Below, piece by piece: positions 26,502 to 33,556 of a DNA stretch of 35,492 nt. The stretch comes from an uncultured Oscillospiraceae bacterium. GTDB lineage: Bacteria > Bacillota_A > Clostridia > Oscillospirales > Oscillospiraceae. The notes beneath the pieces are model-generated. The model was not told the DNA's origin. It worked only from the letters and a program-made list of their open reading frames with translations, and did not search any database. Each line of letters begins with the position of its first letter. The stretch's first letter is position 1. The DNA lies in assembly GCA_900754605.1 (NCBI GenBank), contig CAAEDK010000110.1:1-35492 (forward strand), read 5' to 3'. The translations under genes and the position numbers were made by a program.

Positions 26502-27170
26502 TTACCGCGTGACGATGCGCCCGTCCTCGATGCGGACGATGCGGTCGGCCAGCTGGGCGATCTCCTCGTTGTGGGTGATCATCACCATGGTCTGGGCGAA
26601 CTTCTGCCCGGTGACCTTCATCAGTCCCAGCACATCCTGGCTGGTGCGGGAGTCCAGGTTGCCGGTGGGCTCGTCGGCCAGGAGGATGGCGGGCTTGGCG
26701 GCCAGGGCCCGTGCGATGGCCACCCGCTGCTGCTGGCCGCCGGAGAGCTGCCCGGGCAGGCTGTCCAGCTTCTTCTCCAGCCCCAGGACGGCGATCACCT
26801 CCCTGACGTAGCCCTCGTCCACCGCGCCGCCGTCCAGTTGAATGGGGAGGACGATGTTCTCATACACGCTGAGCACCGGCACCAGGTTGTATGCCTGGAA
26901 CACAAAGCCGATCTTCCGCCGCCGGAAGATGGTCAGCTCCTCGTCCTTCAGGGTGGACAGCTCCCGGCCGTCCACCGTCACCGTGCCGGAGGTGGGCCGG
27001 TCCAGCCCGCCCAGCATGTGCAGCAGGGGGGACTTGCCCGACCCCGATGTGCCGATGATAGCCACGAACTCGCCGTTCTCCACGCTCAGCTCCACCCCGT
27101 CCAGGGCTTTCACCAGGGTGTCCCCCGCGCCATAATATTTCTTCAGTTCCCTGGTCTGCAAAATCGCCAT
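26502..27170 (-). CDS. ABC transporter ATP-binding protein (MacB/LolD-type)
   Basis: The 222-aa ATPase has Walker A GTSGSGKS at residues 40-47, Q-loop VFQAYNLVPVLSVYENI, signature LSGGQQQRVAIARAL, Walker B ILLADEPTGNLDS and the switch His in MVMITHNEEI. It is the nucleotide-binding subunit for the FtsX-type permease just downstream. The residue after Walker A is Pro48 (GKSPLL) where nearly all relatives have Thr (GKSTLL), which is unusual. AGGAGGAG lies just before the ATG. A hairpin followed by six Ts lies immediately upstream of this ribosome binding site, so expression may be set by attenuation or by read-through from the two-component genes. Confidence 0.92.
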   Translation of the reverse strand: MAILQTRELKKYYGAGDTLVKALDGVELSVENGEFVAIIGTSGSGKSPLLHMLGGLDRPTSGTVTVDGRELSTLKDEELTIFRRRKIGFVFQAYNLVPVLSVYENIVLPIQLDGGAVDEGYVREVIAVLGLEKKLDSLPGQLSGGQQQRVAIARALAAKPAILLADEPTGNLDSRTSQDVLGLMKVTGQKFAQTMVMITHNEEIAQLADRIVRIEDGRIVTR

Positions 27171-27190
27171 TTGGAATCTCCTCCTGTGGA

Positions 27191-27223
27191 AAAAATGGGT
27201 ACTGCCTTCTGACAGTACCCATT
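27191..27223 (-). terminator. Terminator/attenuator in front of the ABC ATPase gene
   Basis: On the minus strand AATGGGTACTG pairs perfectly with CAGTACCCATT and is followed by TTTTTT, ending about 8 nt before the AGGAGGAG of the ATPase gene. It either ends the histidine kinase transcript or works as a leader attenuator. Confidence 0.75.
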
Positions 27224-27234
27224 GTAGTGGATCA

Positions 27235-27276
27235 ATCTTTCCACACTCTTTCTCAAATCTTACAGTTTGGAAAGAT
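27235..27276. promoter_or_regulatory. Inverted repeat upstream of the ABC exporter genes
   Basis: ATCTTTCCA (27235-27243) and TGGAAAGAT (27268-27276) form a perfect 9-bp inverted repeat with a 24-bp gap, between the histidine kinase stop and the terminator. It could bind the response regulator. No good promoter hexamers are visible within it. Confidence 0.4.
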
Positions 27277-27281
27277 CCGCC

Positions 27282-28184
27282 CTATTCCCGCGGGAGATAG
27301 AGGGAAAAGGTGGTTCCCTGGCCGGGGTGGGAGGCCACCTTGACATAGCCCCCCTGCCGCCGCAGGATCTCCCGGACCAGGTAGAGGCCGATGCCCACCC
27401 CCTCCTCCGCCCGCACAGCGCCGCCCCGGTAGAAGCGGCCGAAGATCCGCCCCTGCTCCTCCTCTGGGATGCCGATGCCGGTGTCGGACACGTCCAACCG
27501 GCAGAACTGCCCCAGGGGGACAGCGGAGAGGGTCACCCGTCCCCCCGCCGGGGTGTACTTCACCGCGTTGTCCACCACATTAAAGAGGGCCTCCGCCGTC
27601 CACTTCCGGTCAAAGCGGGCGGCCGCCCCACATGGCTCCGCCGCCAGGGTGAGCCCCTTGGCCTCCGCCTGGGGACGGGCCTGAGCCAGCGCCCCCTCCA
27701 GCAACGGCCCCACCGGCTGGGGCTCCGGCGCGGTGGTAATGATCCCCGTCTCCAGCCGGGAGGCTTTCACCAGGGCCTGGATCAGAAAGGACAGCTTCTC
27801 CGCCTGCCGCGACAGGGTGGCCGCCTGGGCGGCCTGCTCTGGGGACAGCTCCCCCTCCGCCAGCAGGGAGGCGTACAGCAGGATGTTGGCGATGGGGGTC
27901 TTGGTCTGGTGGGAGATGTCGGAGATCAGGGTCTGTATGGCGGCCCGCTTCCCCTCCAGCTCCCGGGCCGAGGCGGCGCTGCCGTTGAGAAACCGGGCCA
28001 GCCGGCCCTCCAGGGCGGAGAGGCGGGACTCGTCAAAGCGGCTCTCCCGAAAGCTGCCGTCCACCGCATCGGCGAGCATCCGGTCCAGCCGGGCCAGCAG
28101 CCGCCGGGTGTAGAGCCACTGGGCCAGCCCGAAGCCCACCCCCAGCGCCGCCAGGGCCAGGGCCCCGCACACCGCCGGGGTCAC
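27282..28184 (-). CDS. Sensor histidine kinase
   Basis: The 300-aa protein starts at a GTG that overlaps the response regulator stop as GTGA, with GGGAGGAAAA upstream. A longer frame from 28310 is rejected for that reason. One membrane segment lies at residues 5-24. The HisKA domain carries ISHQTKTPIANI with His92. The ATPase domain has N-box NVVDNAVKYTP, G1 DTGIGIPEEE and G2 GVGIGLYLVREI. With almost no extracellular region, the kinase probably senses through its membrane segment or the neighbouring ABC exporter, as in BceS/intramembrane-sensing types. However, two segments are more usual for those. Confidence 0.9.
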   Translation of the reverse strand: MTPAVCGALALAALGVGFGLAQWLYTRRLLARLDRMLADAVDGSFRESRFDESRLSALEGRLARFLNGSAASARELEGKRAAIQTLISDISHQTKTPIANILLYASLLAEGELSPEQAAQAATLSRQAEKLSFLIQALVKASRLETGIITTAPEPQPVGPLLEGALAQARPQAEAKGLTLAAEPCGAAARFDRKWTAEALFNVVDNAVKYTPAGGRVTLSAVPLGQFCRLDVSDTGIGIPEEEQGRIFGRFYRGGAVRAEEGVGIGLYLVREILRRQGGYVKVASHPGQGTTFSLYLPRE

Positions 28185-28840
28185 CGTTTTTCCTCCCAGG
28201 TGTAGCCCAGGCCGTACACCGTCTTGATGGGGGCATCCGTCAGCTTGTCCCGCAGCCGTTTCACCGCCACCGACAGGGCGTTGGCATCCACAAACTCGCC
28301 CCCGTCCCACACCCGGTCCAGGAGCTGCTCCCGGGTCAGGGTCTGCCCCCGGTGCTCCACCAGCAGGTGCAGCAGCCGCTGCTCCGTCTTGGACAGCTCC
28401 ACCTCCGTCCCGTTCCGCATAAAGCGCAGGCGCTCAAAGTCGAAGGAGAAGGGCCCCAACTCCAGCGCGGCCGCCGGGGCGCTCTCCCGCCGCAGCAGGC
28501 GGTTCACCCGGGCCCGCAGCACCGCCAGGGAGAAGGGCTTGGTCACGTAGTCGTCCGCCCCCAGCTCCAGGCCCGCCACCTGGTCACTCTCCAGGTCGTT
28601 GGCGGTGAGAATCAGCACCGGCACCCCGCTGGTTCGCCGCAGCGCGGTGAGAAAATCCAGTCCGTTTCCGTCGGGCAGGTTGAGATCCAGCAGCACCAGC
28701 GCGTATTCCTCTTCGCCCAGGGCCGCCCGGCCCTGGGCCAGGGTGGCCGCCACCCTGATTTCCCGGCCCTCTCCGGCCAGCGCCAGGGCGATCCCCCGCC
28801 CCAGCGCCTGATCATCTTCTATCAGCAGAATCCGCTCCAT
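28181..28840 (-). CDS. OmpR/PhoB-family response regulator
   Basis: The 219-aa protein has a receiver domain (IEDD acidic pair, phosphoacceptor Asp52 in LLDLNLPDGNG, LTAN switch Thr, VTKPF lysine). A winged-helix DNA-binding domain follows (SKTEQRLLHLLVEHRGQTLTREQLLDRVWD, then VAVKRLRDKL, VYGLGYTW). It is the first gene of the minus-strand unit RR-HK-ABC. GGGGAGGG lies upstream of the ATG. It probably controls the ABC exporter genes; the inverted repeat at 27235-27276 is a candidate site. Confidence 0.92.
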   Translation of the reverse strand: MERILLIEDDQALGRGIALALAGEGREIRVAATLAQGRAALGEEEYALVLLDLNLPDGNGLDFLTALRRTSGVPVLILTANDLESDQVAGLELGADDYVTKPFSLAVLRARVNRLLRRESAPAAALELGPFSFDFERLRFMRNGTEVELSKTEQRLLHLLVEHRGQTLTREQLLDRVWDGGEFVDANALSVAVKRLRDKLTDAPIKTVYGLGYTWEEKR

Positions 28841-28869
28841 GCTCCGCCCTCCCCTGTTTCGCGCCTCTT

Positions 28870-28898
28870 ATCATAACACACTCCGGTCCCTCCGGCAA
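28870..28898 (-). promoter_or_regulatory. Promoter of the two-component operon
   Basis: On the minus strand TTGCCG (28893-28898) and TATGAT (28870-28875) are separated by 17 bp, about 30 nt before the response regulator start. Confidence 0.6.
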
Positions 28899-29003
28899 CC
28901 GCCGCCTTGTCCGCATAGTGCCGCCCGTTCCGCCATATCCTAGCGTTGTTCCCTTTGAACAGGAGACCGAATATAATTTCAAAAATTATATTTAAAGTTT
29001 CTA

Positions 29004-29033
29004 TTGATTATATTGTGCGGCATGTGCTATACT
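29004..29033 (+). promoter_or_regulatory. Promoter of the trhA gene
   Basis: TTGATT (29004-29009) and TATACT (29028-29033) with an 18-bp spacer lie 23 nt before the start codon, in a short AT-rich stretch between GC-rich genes. Confidence 0.6.
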
Positions 29034-29056
29034 AAAGATAAGGAAAGGTGATCCAT

Positions 29057-29812
29057 ATGAATCAGGAAAACGCACTCCCCCGCCGCAAGGCCATGCTCTA
29101 TTATCCTTCCCAACCAAAGCCGCGCCCGGTCAGGCTGCGGGAAAAGGACCGGGACCCCTATGACGGGCTGCGTCCCTGGTCCGCCATTACCCACGGCATT
29201 GGGGCCGCCCTGGCCCTGCTGGGCACCGTGCTGCTCCTGCTGCGCTGCGCCGCCCTCTCCCTCAGCCCGTGGCACGTGGTCTCCTTCCTCATCTACGGCG
29301 TGAGCATGGTGGGCCTGTATACGGCCAGCACTCTCTATCACTGCCGCAACGTCAGCGTCAAGGGCCGTATCGCCCTGCGCAAGTACGACCACGCCTCTAT
29401 CTACTTCCTCATCGCCGGTACCTATACCCCTATCTGCCTGGTGGTGCTCCGCACCGACGGTGCCTGGGGCTGGGCCCTGTTCGGTGTCATCTGGGCCTTG
29501 GCCCTGGCCGGGCTGGTGCTCACCCTGGCCTGGATCACCGCCCCCCGCTGGCTCACCGCCGGCATCTATATCTTCATGGGCTGGCTGGCTGTGGTGGCCC
29601 TCGTCCCCCTGCTGCGCCTGCTCCCCCCTGCCGGCTTTTTCTGGGTGCTGGGCGGCGGCATTCTCTACACCGTGGGCGGCGTGCTCTACGCCGTCAAGTG
29701 GCCTGGCCGCGATAATCCCCGCTTTGGCTGTCACGAGATTTTTCACCTGTTCATCCTTATGGGCTCGGTGTTTCACTTCATGCTCATGTACCGGGTGGTC
29801 GCGTTTCTCTGA
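29057..29812 (+). CDS. trhA: Hemolysin III / TrhA (PAQR) family membrane protein
   Basis: From the ATG at 29057 the protein is 251 aa with about seven membrane segments. The PAQR/hemolysin III hallmarks are present: a Ser/His pair near the first segments (SAITHGIGAALALLG, STLYHC), DHASIYFLIAGTYTP, and a C-terminal GCHEIFHLFILMGSVFHF with the zinc-binding histidines. Family members are small metal-dependent membrane hydrolases involved in membrane homeostasis. The upstream GTG at 29048 is less likely because GGAAAGG is placed for the ATG. It has its own promoter and terminator and stands alone. Confidence 0.9.
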   Translation: MNQENALPRRKAMLYYPSQPKPRPVRLREKDRDPYDGLRPWSAITHGIGAALALLGTVLLLLRCAALSLSPWHVVSFLIYGVSMVGLYTASTLYHCRNVSVKGRIALRKYDHASIYFLIAGTYTPICLVVLRTDGAWGWALFGVIWALALAGLVLTLAWITAPRWLTAGIYIFMGWLAVVALVPLLRLLPPAGFFWVLGGGILYTVGGVLYAVKWPGRDNPRFGCHEIFHLFILMGSVFHFMLMYRVVAFL

Positions 29813-29820
29813 GCACAAGT

Positions 29821-29855
29821 AAAGGAGCTTCCGCCATACAGCGGAAGCTCCTTTT
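29821..29855. terminator. Bidirectional terminator between trhA and trmB
   Basis: A perfect 14-bp stem, AAAGGAGCTTCCGC with GCGGAAGCTCCTTT, continues into TTTTTG on the plus strand, 8 nt after the trhA stop and just beyond the trmB stop. Confidence 0.88.
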
Positions 29856-29862
29856 TGCGCGG

Positions 29863-30534
29863 TCATTCCTCTGCTGGAGGCTCCGGCACTTCGGGCAGCG
29901 GGCCCATGGTACCCACACAGCGGTTGATCGGGGTCCCCAGGTTGTGGAACTTCTCCTCGTAGTCGGTCATTACACCGTGGATGCCGTCGGCGTGCAGGTC
30001 GCGGGTGACCTCAGACACCCCAAAGCCCACCCTGGGGAACTGGAACAGGGACCACTCGAATAGATCCCGGTTGTCTGTCTTGAAGTGGATCTCCCCCGCC
30101 TCTGCCAGCACCTGCCGGTAACGCAGCAGGAAGTCCGGGTGGGTCAGCCGCCGCTTGGCGTGGCGGTTGCTGGGCCAGGGATCGCAGAAGTTGATGTAAA
30201 TGCGGTCTACCTCACCCGGAGCAAAGAACAGCGGAAGCTGCGCTACGTCCCCATCCACAAAAAAGACGTTGTGCAGCTCCTGGGCACAGACCCGCTCCAT
30301 GGCGATCACCATGGCGTCCGGCACCCGTTCCACCGCAATATAGAGCGCCTGTGGATTCTGCGCCGCAGTCTCCGCCGTAAAGCGGCCCTTGCCGCAGCCC
30401 AGCTCCAGAAAGACCTCCTTCGCCTCGGGCATCAGCTCCCGCCACTTTCCCTTCCACTCCTCCGGGTCGGAAATCAGCACCCGGGTACAGCGTTCCATCC
30501 GCACTCCCAGGTTCGGTTTTTTTCTCATTCGCAT
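29863..30534 (-). CDS. trmB: tRNA (guanine-N7-)-methyltransferase TrmB
   Basis: The 223-aa protein carries the class I SAM-binding motif FLELGCGKGRF, then ALYIAVERVPDAM, YINFCDPWP followed by the RHAKRRLTHPDFL loop, and HFKTDNRDLFEWSL, all typical of TrmB, which makes m7G46 in tRNAs. The length is normal. It is a housekeeping gene, transcribed alone toward the shared terminator. Confidence 0.95.
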   Translation of the reverse strand: MRMRKKPNLGVRMERCTRVLISDPEEWKGKWRELMPEAKEVFLELGCGKGRFTAETAAQNPQALYIAVERVPDAMVIAMERVCAQELHNVFFVDGDVAQLPLFFAPGEVDRIYINFCDPWPSNRHAKRRLTHPDFLLRYRQVLAEAGEIHFKTDNRDLFEWSLFQFPRVGFGVSEVTRDLHADGIHGVMTDYEEKFHNLGTPINRCVGTMGPLPEVPEPPAEE

Positions 30535-30656
30535 AGCCTAGCTCACCTCGTATGGGCTATCATATCATATCAAAATGCCCTCTTGCAATCCTTCTGTCTA
30601 TATATTATAATAGAAAAGCTGACTGAGCAACAAAGTGGAACACTCCAACAAAATAT

Positions 30657-30730
30657 CCGGGTGTAGCGCAGTTGGTAGCGCGCTTGCTTTGGGAGCGTGA
30701 GGCCGGAGTTCGAGCCGCACTTTCCTGAAA
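30657..30730 (+). pseudogene. Partial tRNA-Pro copy (5' half only)
   Basis: The first 40 nt (30657-30696) are identical to the start of the intact tRNA-Pro at 30840: acceptor 5' strand, D-arm and anticodon loop with TGG. After that the sequence diverges. The anticodon stem 3' side is GCGTG instead of GCAAG, the T-arm does not pair, and there is no matching acceptor 3' strand or CCA. It cannot form a normal tRNA. Confidence 0.8.
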
Positions 30731-30839
30731 TCCCGGAAAGCTCTGGGACGCTAAGGCCGACGGAGTTTTGCCCCCCGCTGGGAACTGGTCAAAAACCGGC
30801 GCTGACCCCATATTTGACCACAATCAGAAAACTTCATAA

Positions 30840-30915
30840 CCGGGTGTAGCGCAGTTGGTAGCGCGCTTGCTTTGGGAGCAAGATGCCGGGAGTTCGAGTC
30901 TCCCCACTCGGACCA
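30840..30915 (+). tRNA. tRNA-Pro (anticodon UGG)
   Basis: The 76-nt gene folds fully. The acceptor is CCGGGTG with CACTCGG (one G-T pair), the D-stem GCGC/GCGC with loop AGTTGGTA, and the anticodon stem CTTGC/GCAAG with loop TTTGGGA giving anticodon TGG. The T-stem is GGGAG/CTCCC with loop TTCGAGT, the discriminator is A, and CCA is encoded. A strong terminator follows at once. Confidence 0.95.
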
Positions 30916-30951
30916 AAAACCGCCTCAAAACTGATGTTTTGAGGCGGTTTT
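30916..30951 (+). terminator. Terminator after tRNA-Pro
   Basis: A perfect 16-bp stem, AAAACCGCCTCAAAAC with GTTTTGAGGCGGTTTT and a TGAT loop, begins right after the CCA end. Confidence 0.85.
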
Positions 30952-31299
30952 CATAACTTTTCAAACAATAATTTGTTTAACGTTCTGCACAAATATGGTC
31001 TCAAATGTGGTCAACTCACTTTTGCGGATCTGTTTTGAATTTTCGTTGTAGACATAGTTTTTGGTCCGCCTTCGCCACGATTCGTTCTGAAAAGAAGCAA
31101 AGGCAAACTGCACAATTTTTGAAATATGGGGTCATGACCACCTGTTCACAATCAGTTCACGCGGCCGCAACCTTATCTTTGAATCTTGCGTCGCAAAATC
31201 TGATAGGCTTGGCTGCACTTTCCCGGCCTTGTCCCTCTCGGTGAGGCCGTGTATAATGGCAGTGGAAAACAGTGAAATAAACGAGTAAGGAGCAGTGCC
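30952..31299. other. Intergenic region downstream of tRNA-Pro
   Basis: This 348-nt stretch holds CAAATATGGTC and CAAATGTGGTC in tandem near 30989-31012, an inverted TTGACCACA at 31006-31014, the palindrome GGTCATGACC near 31136, and a promoter at 31229-31257. I see no gene. The repeats resemble integrase arm or core sites near a tRNA attachment site. Confidence 0.5.
31229..31257 (+). promoter_or_regulatory. Promoter of the SGNH hydrolase gene
   Basis: TTGTCC (31229-31234) and a perfect TATAAT (31252-31257) are 17 bp apart, 42 nt before the start codon. Confidence 0.7.
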
Positions 31300-31872
31300 A
31301 TGCGCATTCTCATGCTGGGCAACAGCTTTACCTTCACCAATGATATGCCCCAGATGCTGGCTGACCTGACCGGGGCGGAAGTGACCCACCACGCCCGGGG
31401 CGGGGCGCGGCTGTCGGAACAGCTGAACCCCTGCACCAGGCTGGGCAGTCAGACCCAGGCGGCACTCCAAAAGGAGAAGTGGGACTATGTGGTGCTCCAG
31501 GAGATGAGCCACGGCCCCATCACCGCCTCTAAGAGCTTCTTCTCCAGTGTGGAGGGGCTTTGCCGGCAGATCCGGGCAAACGGAGCGGTCCCCATTTTGT
31601 TTGCTACCTGGGCCTATCAGAGGGGCGGAGCCAAGCTGACGGACAAGGGCTGGGACTACGACGAGATGGCCCGAAAGCTGTCCGAGGCCTACCACAAGGC
31701 GGCACAGGAAAATAACGCCCTGATCGCCGATGTGGGCCGGCGGTTTTATGAATGGTCCGTTCCTCAGGACCTCTATGCCGCCGACGGCGTCCACCCCAGT
31801 GAGTTGGGTTCCCATATTGCGGCGGAGACCGTTGCGGCAGTGATCCGGCAGTGGGAGGAGGGTGTGCAATGA
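31300..31872 (+). CDS. SGNH/GDSL-type hydrolase (small esterase)
   Basis: The 190-aa protein has block I LMLGNSFTFTND with nucleophile Ser9, a Gly in ARGGARL (block II), and block V AADGVHPSELG with Asp162 and His165 completing the triad. VVLQEMSHGP is the block III-like region. There is no signal peptide, so it is cytoplasmic. Substrates are probably small esters or acetylated sugars, but sequence does not say which. AAGGAG precedes the ATG. Its stop codon overlaps the start of the next hydrolase gene (ATGA), so the two are translationally coupled. Confidence 0.85.
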   Translation: MRILMLGNSFTFTNDMPQMLADLTGAEVTHHARGGARLSEQLNPCTRLGSQTQAALQKEKWDYVVLQEMSHGPITASKSFFSSVEGLCRQIRANGAVPILFATWAYQRGGAKLTDKGWDYDEMARKLSEAYHKAAQENNALIADVGRRFYEWSVPQDLYAADGVHPSELGSHIAAETVAAVIRQWEEGVQ

Positions 31873-32591
31873 CGGCAGAGGCAAAATCCTGCCGCAAAAA
31901 GTGGAAGATAGCCGTCAGTATTTTGCTGGCGGTCCTGATTCTGCTGGCGGGCGGCTTTTTCTGGTATGTGTCCAACTACTACCGGGCGGAGGACGTGGCT
32001 CTGGAGGTACTGGCAAGCGGAGATCATCTGGAGGTTCGGGATGATCTGACCATCCTCTCCCCGTCCTATCCCACGGACACCGCGATCATCTTCTACCCCG
32101 GGGCCAAGGTGGAGGCCGCCGCCTATCTGCCCCTGTTGAACCAGCTCCGGCAGACCGGCCTCACCTGCATTCTGGTGGAGATGCCCTTCTACCTGGCCAT
32201 CTTCGACGTGAATGCGGCAGAGGATGTGATGGCCCAGTTCCCGGATATCCAGCACTGGTACATCGCCGGCCACTCCATGGGCGGGGCCATGGCCTCCCAG
32301 TTCGCTTCGGAGCACCCGGACGAGGTGGACGGCCTGATTTTGCTGGGAGCCTACCTCTACGGCGACTATCCGCCTGCCGATACCCTCACCGTCTATGGCT
32401 CCCTGAACCAGAGCGTGGAAGACGAAATTGACTATACTGAGAACGTGGTGGAAATCCAGGGTGGCAATCACGCCCAGTTCGGTAACTACGGGCCGCAGGA
32501 GGGGGACCTGCCCGCCACCATCTCGGCGGAGGAACAACAGGCCCAGACGGTGGAGGCTATCTCGGATTTCATCGCCCAGCGACAGGAGTGA
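31869..32591 (+). CDS. Membrane-anchored alpha/beta hydrolase
   Basis: From the ATG at 31869 the protein is 240 aa. GGAGGAGGG lies upstream and the start overlaps the preceding stop by 4 nt. A lysine-rich start and one membrane segment (IAVSILLAVLILLAGGFFWYV, about residues 14-34) anchor it with the catalytic domain outside. The hydrolase core has FYPGAKV near the oxyanion position, GHSMGG with nucleophile Ser136, an Asp-containing region after LLGAYLYGDYP, and GGNHAQFGNYG with His201. It resembles the family of Firmicutes alpha/beta hydrolases of unknown substrate. With the SGNH gene it forms a two-hydrolase operon. Confidence 0.85.
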   Translation: MTAEAKSCRKKWKIAVSILLAVLILLAGGFFWYVSNYYRAEDVALEVLASGDHLEVRDDLTILSPSYPTDTAIIFYPGAKVEAAAYLPLLNQLRQTGLTCILVEMPFYLAIFDVNAAEDVMAQFPDIQHWYIAGHSMGGAMASQFASEHPDEVDGLILLGAYLYGDYPPADTLTVYGSLNQSVEDEIDYTENVVEIQGGNHAQFGNYGPQEGDLPATISAEEQQAQTVEAISDFIAQRQE

Positions 32592-32622
32592 AAGAGCTGT
32601 TTTCGGATAGGGGAGTGAGCTC

Positions 32623-32685
32623 ATGACGATATCACCCTGGGTGATAAGTTCGACTCTGACAGTTTATATGCGGAGGAAGATATAA
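32623..32685 (+). CDS. Possible 20-aa leader peptide before the GIY-YIG genes
   Basis: An ATG at 32623 with GGGGAG about 8 nt upstream opens a 20-codon frame (MTISPWVISSTL and on) that stops at 32683-32685, 1 nt before the ATG of the GIY-YIG gene. Its 5' part overlaps a 17-bp palindrome. It may couple translation or be chance; there is no homology evidence. Confidence 0.35.
   Translation: MTISPWVISSTLTVYMRRKI
32630..32646. promoter_or_regulatory. Palindromic operator candidate upstream of the GIY-YIG genes
   Basis: TATCACCC, T, GGGTGATA is a perfect 17-bp palindrome about 40 nt before the GIY-YIG gene. A regulator bound here could block transcription. A TGATAA/TATATG pair with a 17-bp spacer overlaps it but is a weak promoter match. 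Confidence 0.45.
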
Positions 32686-32686
32686 A

Positions 32687-33538
32687 ATGGCGATTTTTTA
32701 TTTCTCGGACGTGTTAAGAAAAGTAGGACTGAATCCCTCAAAAGTCAAATTAATTCGTCATGCACTGACAGATCGTGGATTTCGAGAGTGTTATAAAGCA
32801 AATGTGGTATATGAATATACCTGTCATCAGAAATCTGGATTCAGCAAAGGGTACGATTATTGGGTGACCTTTATAAGCGACCAGGGGACTCTCTGTAAGC
32901 TGGATTCCTGCTATAAAGTAGGTGCTGCTGTTCTGGATACGCCCGATATGATCCCAAAGGGTATCCCGGAAATTGAGGCCAGAAAATTCCAGGGCAAGAA
33001 CGCATATTTTCATCTCGAACCCCTCGATTTGCTGAAAGAATATGAGGGCAGACTGATCATCGATTGGGGGAAGTCTGCGCGCATGTGGCATCAGAAGGGA
33101 ACGACCGAAAAGCCTGTTGTGGCAATTCAGGCAGATGAAAAGAAAGTCTTTTCCGGCTTTGAAAATCTGATCCTTACATATGATGAACTGAAGGAAATCG
33201 TTGAAAATCCAACCGTTTATGAGGCGTGGCACACAGCGCTGTCCTCCGTCAACGCTATTTATCTCATCGTTGACCGGGAGACGGGAAAGCAGTATGTGGG
33301 ATCGGCTTATGGAAAAGATGGACTGCTGGGGCGGTGGGCCTGCTATGTGGATTCCCTGCACGGCAATAATAAGCTGATGAAGGAACTGATTTGCGCCTAC
33401 CCCGAACGTTACCACGATTTCCAGTTCTCCATTTTGCAGATATTGCCCAAAACTGTGACAGATGATGAGGTCATCCGGACAGAGAGCCTATATAAAAAGA
33501 AATTGCTCACGATTCCTTTTGGAATGAACGACAATTGA
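32687..33538 (+). CDS. GIY-YIG nuclease family protein with N-terminal domain of unknown function
   Basis: The 283-aa protein has an N-terminal half I do not recognise in detail (VTFISDQGTLCKLDSCYKVG, GRLIIDWGKSARMWHQ, LILTYDELKEIV). A C-terminal GIY-YIG domain starts at about residue 188: NAIYLIVD (Tyr192), KQYVGSAYG (Tyr203, Gly205), LLGRWACY with the conserved Arg, and RTESLYKKKL (Glu266), then FGMNDN with the Asn. All catalytic positions look intact. Proteins of this arrangement occur in many bacteria as GIY-YIG nuclease family protein; restriction, repair or mobile-element functions are possible. GGAGGAAG precedes the start. A second GIY-YIG-like gene follows 18 nt downstream, so they form an operon. 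Base composition is more AT-rich than neighbouring genes. Confidence 0.85.
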   Translation: MAIFYFSDVLRKVGLNPSKVKLIRHALTDRGFRECYKANVVYEYTCHQKSGFSKGYDYWVTFISDQGTLCKLDSCYKVGAAVLDTPDMIPKGIPEIEARKFQGKNAYFHLEPLDLLKEYEGRLIIDWGKSARMWHQKGTTEKPVVAIQADEKKVFSGFENLILTYDELKEIVENPTVYEAWHTALSSVNAIYLIVDRETGKQYVGSAYGKDGLLGRWACYVDSLHGNNKLMKELICAYPERYHDFQFSILQILPKTVTDDEVIRTESLYKKKLLTIPFGMNDN

Positions 33539-33556
33539 ATATCGGGAGATGCGTCT

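Noticed and set aside
23439..27212. A 1257-residue plus-strand open frame across the ABC exporter region
   Set aside because: It is antisense to the well-supported permease and ATPase genes. It is rich in His, Gln, Gly and Val with low complexity, as expected from a stop-poor frame opposite very GC-rich coding DNA, and shows no domain motif.
27267..28876. Long plus-strand open frames opposite the histidine kinase and response regulator genes
   Set aside because: They are shadow frames of GC-rich genes; the minus-strand proteins have complete catalytic motifs.
29027..29866. 279-codon minus-strand frame opposite trhA
   Set aside because: It is antisense to a gene with clear PAQR motifs and membrane segments; the product is low-complexity and runs through the terminator.
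30657..30915. Repeated tRNA-like units as a CRISPR or tandem repeat array
   Set aside because: There are only two copies, one an intact tRNA-Pro and the other its partial duplicate; no spacer regularity.
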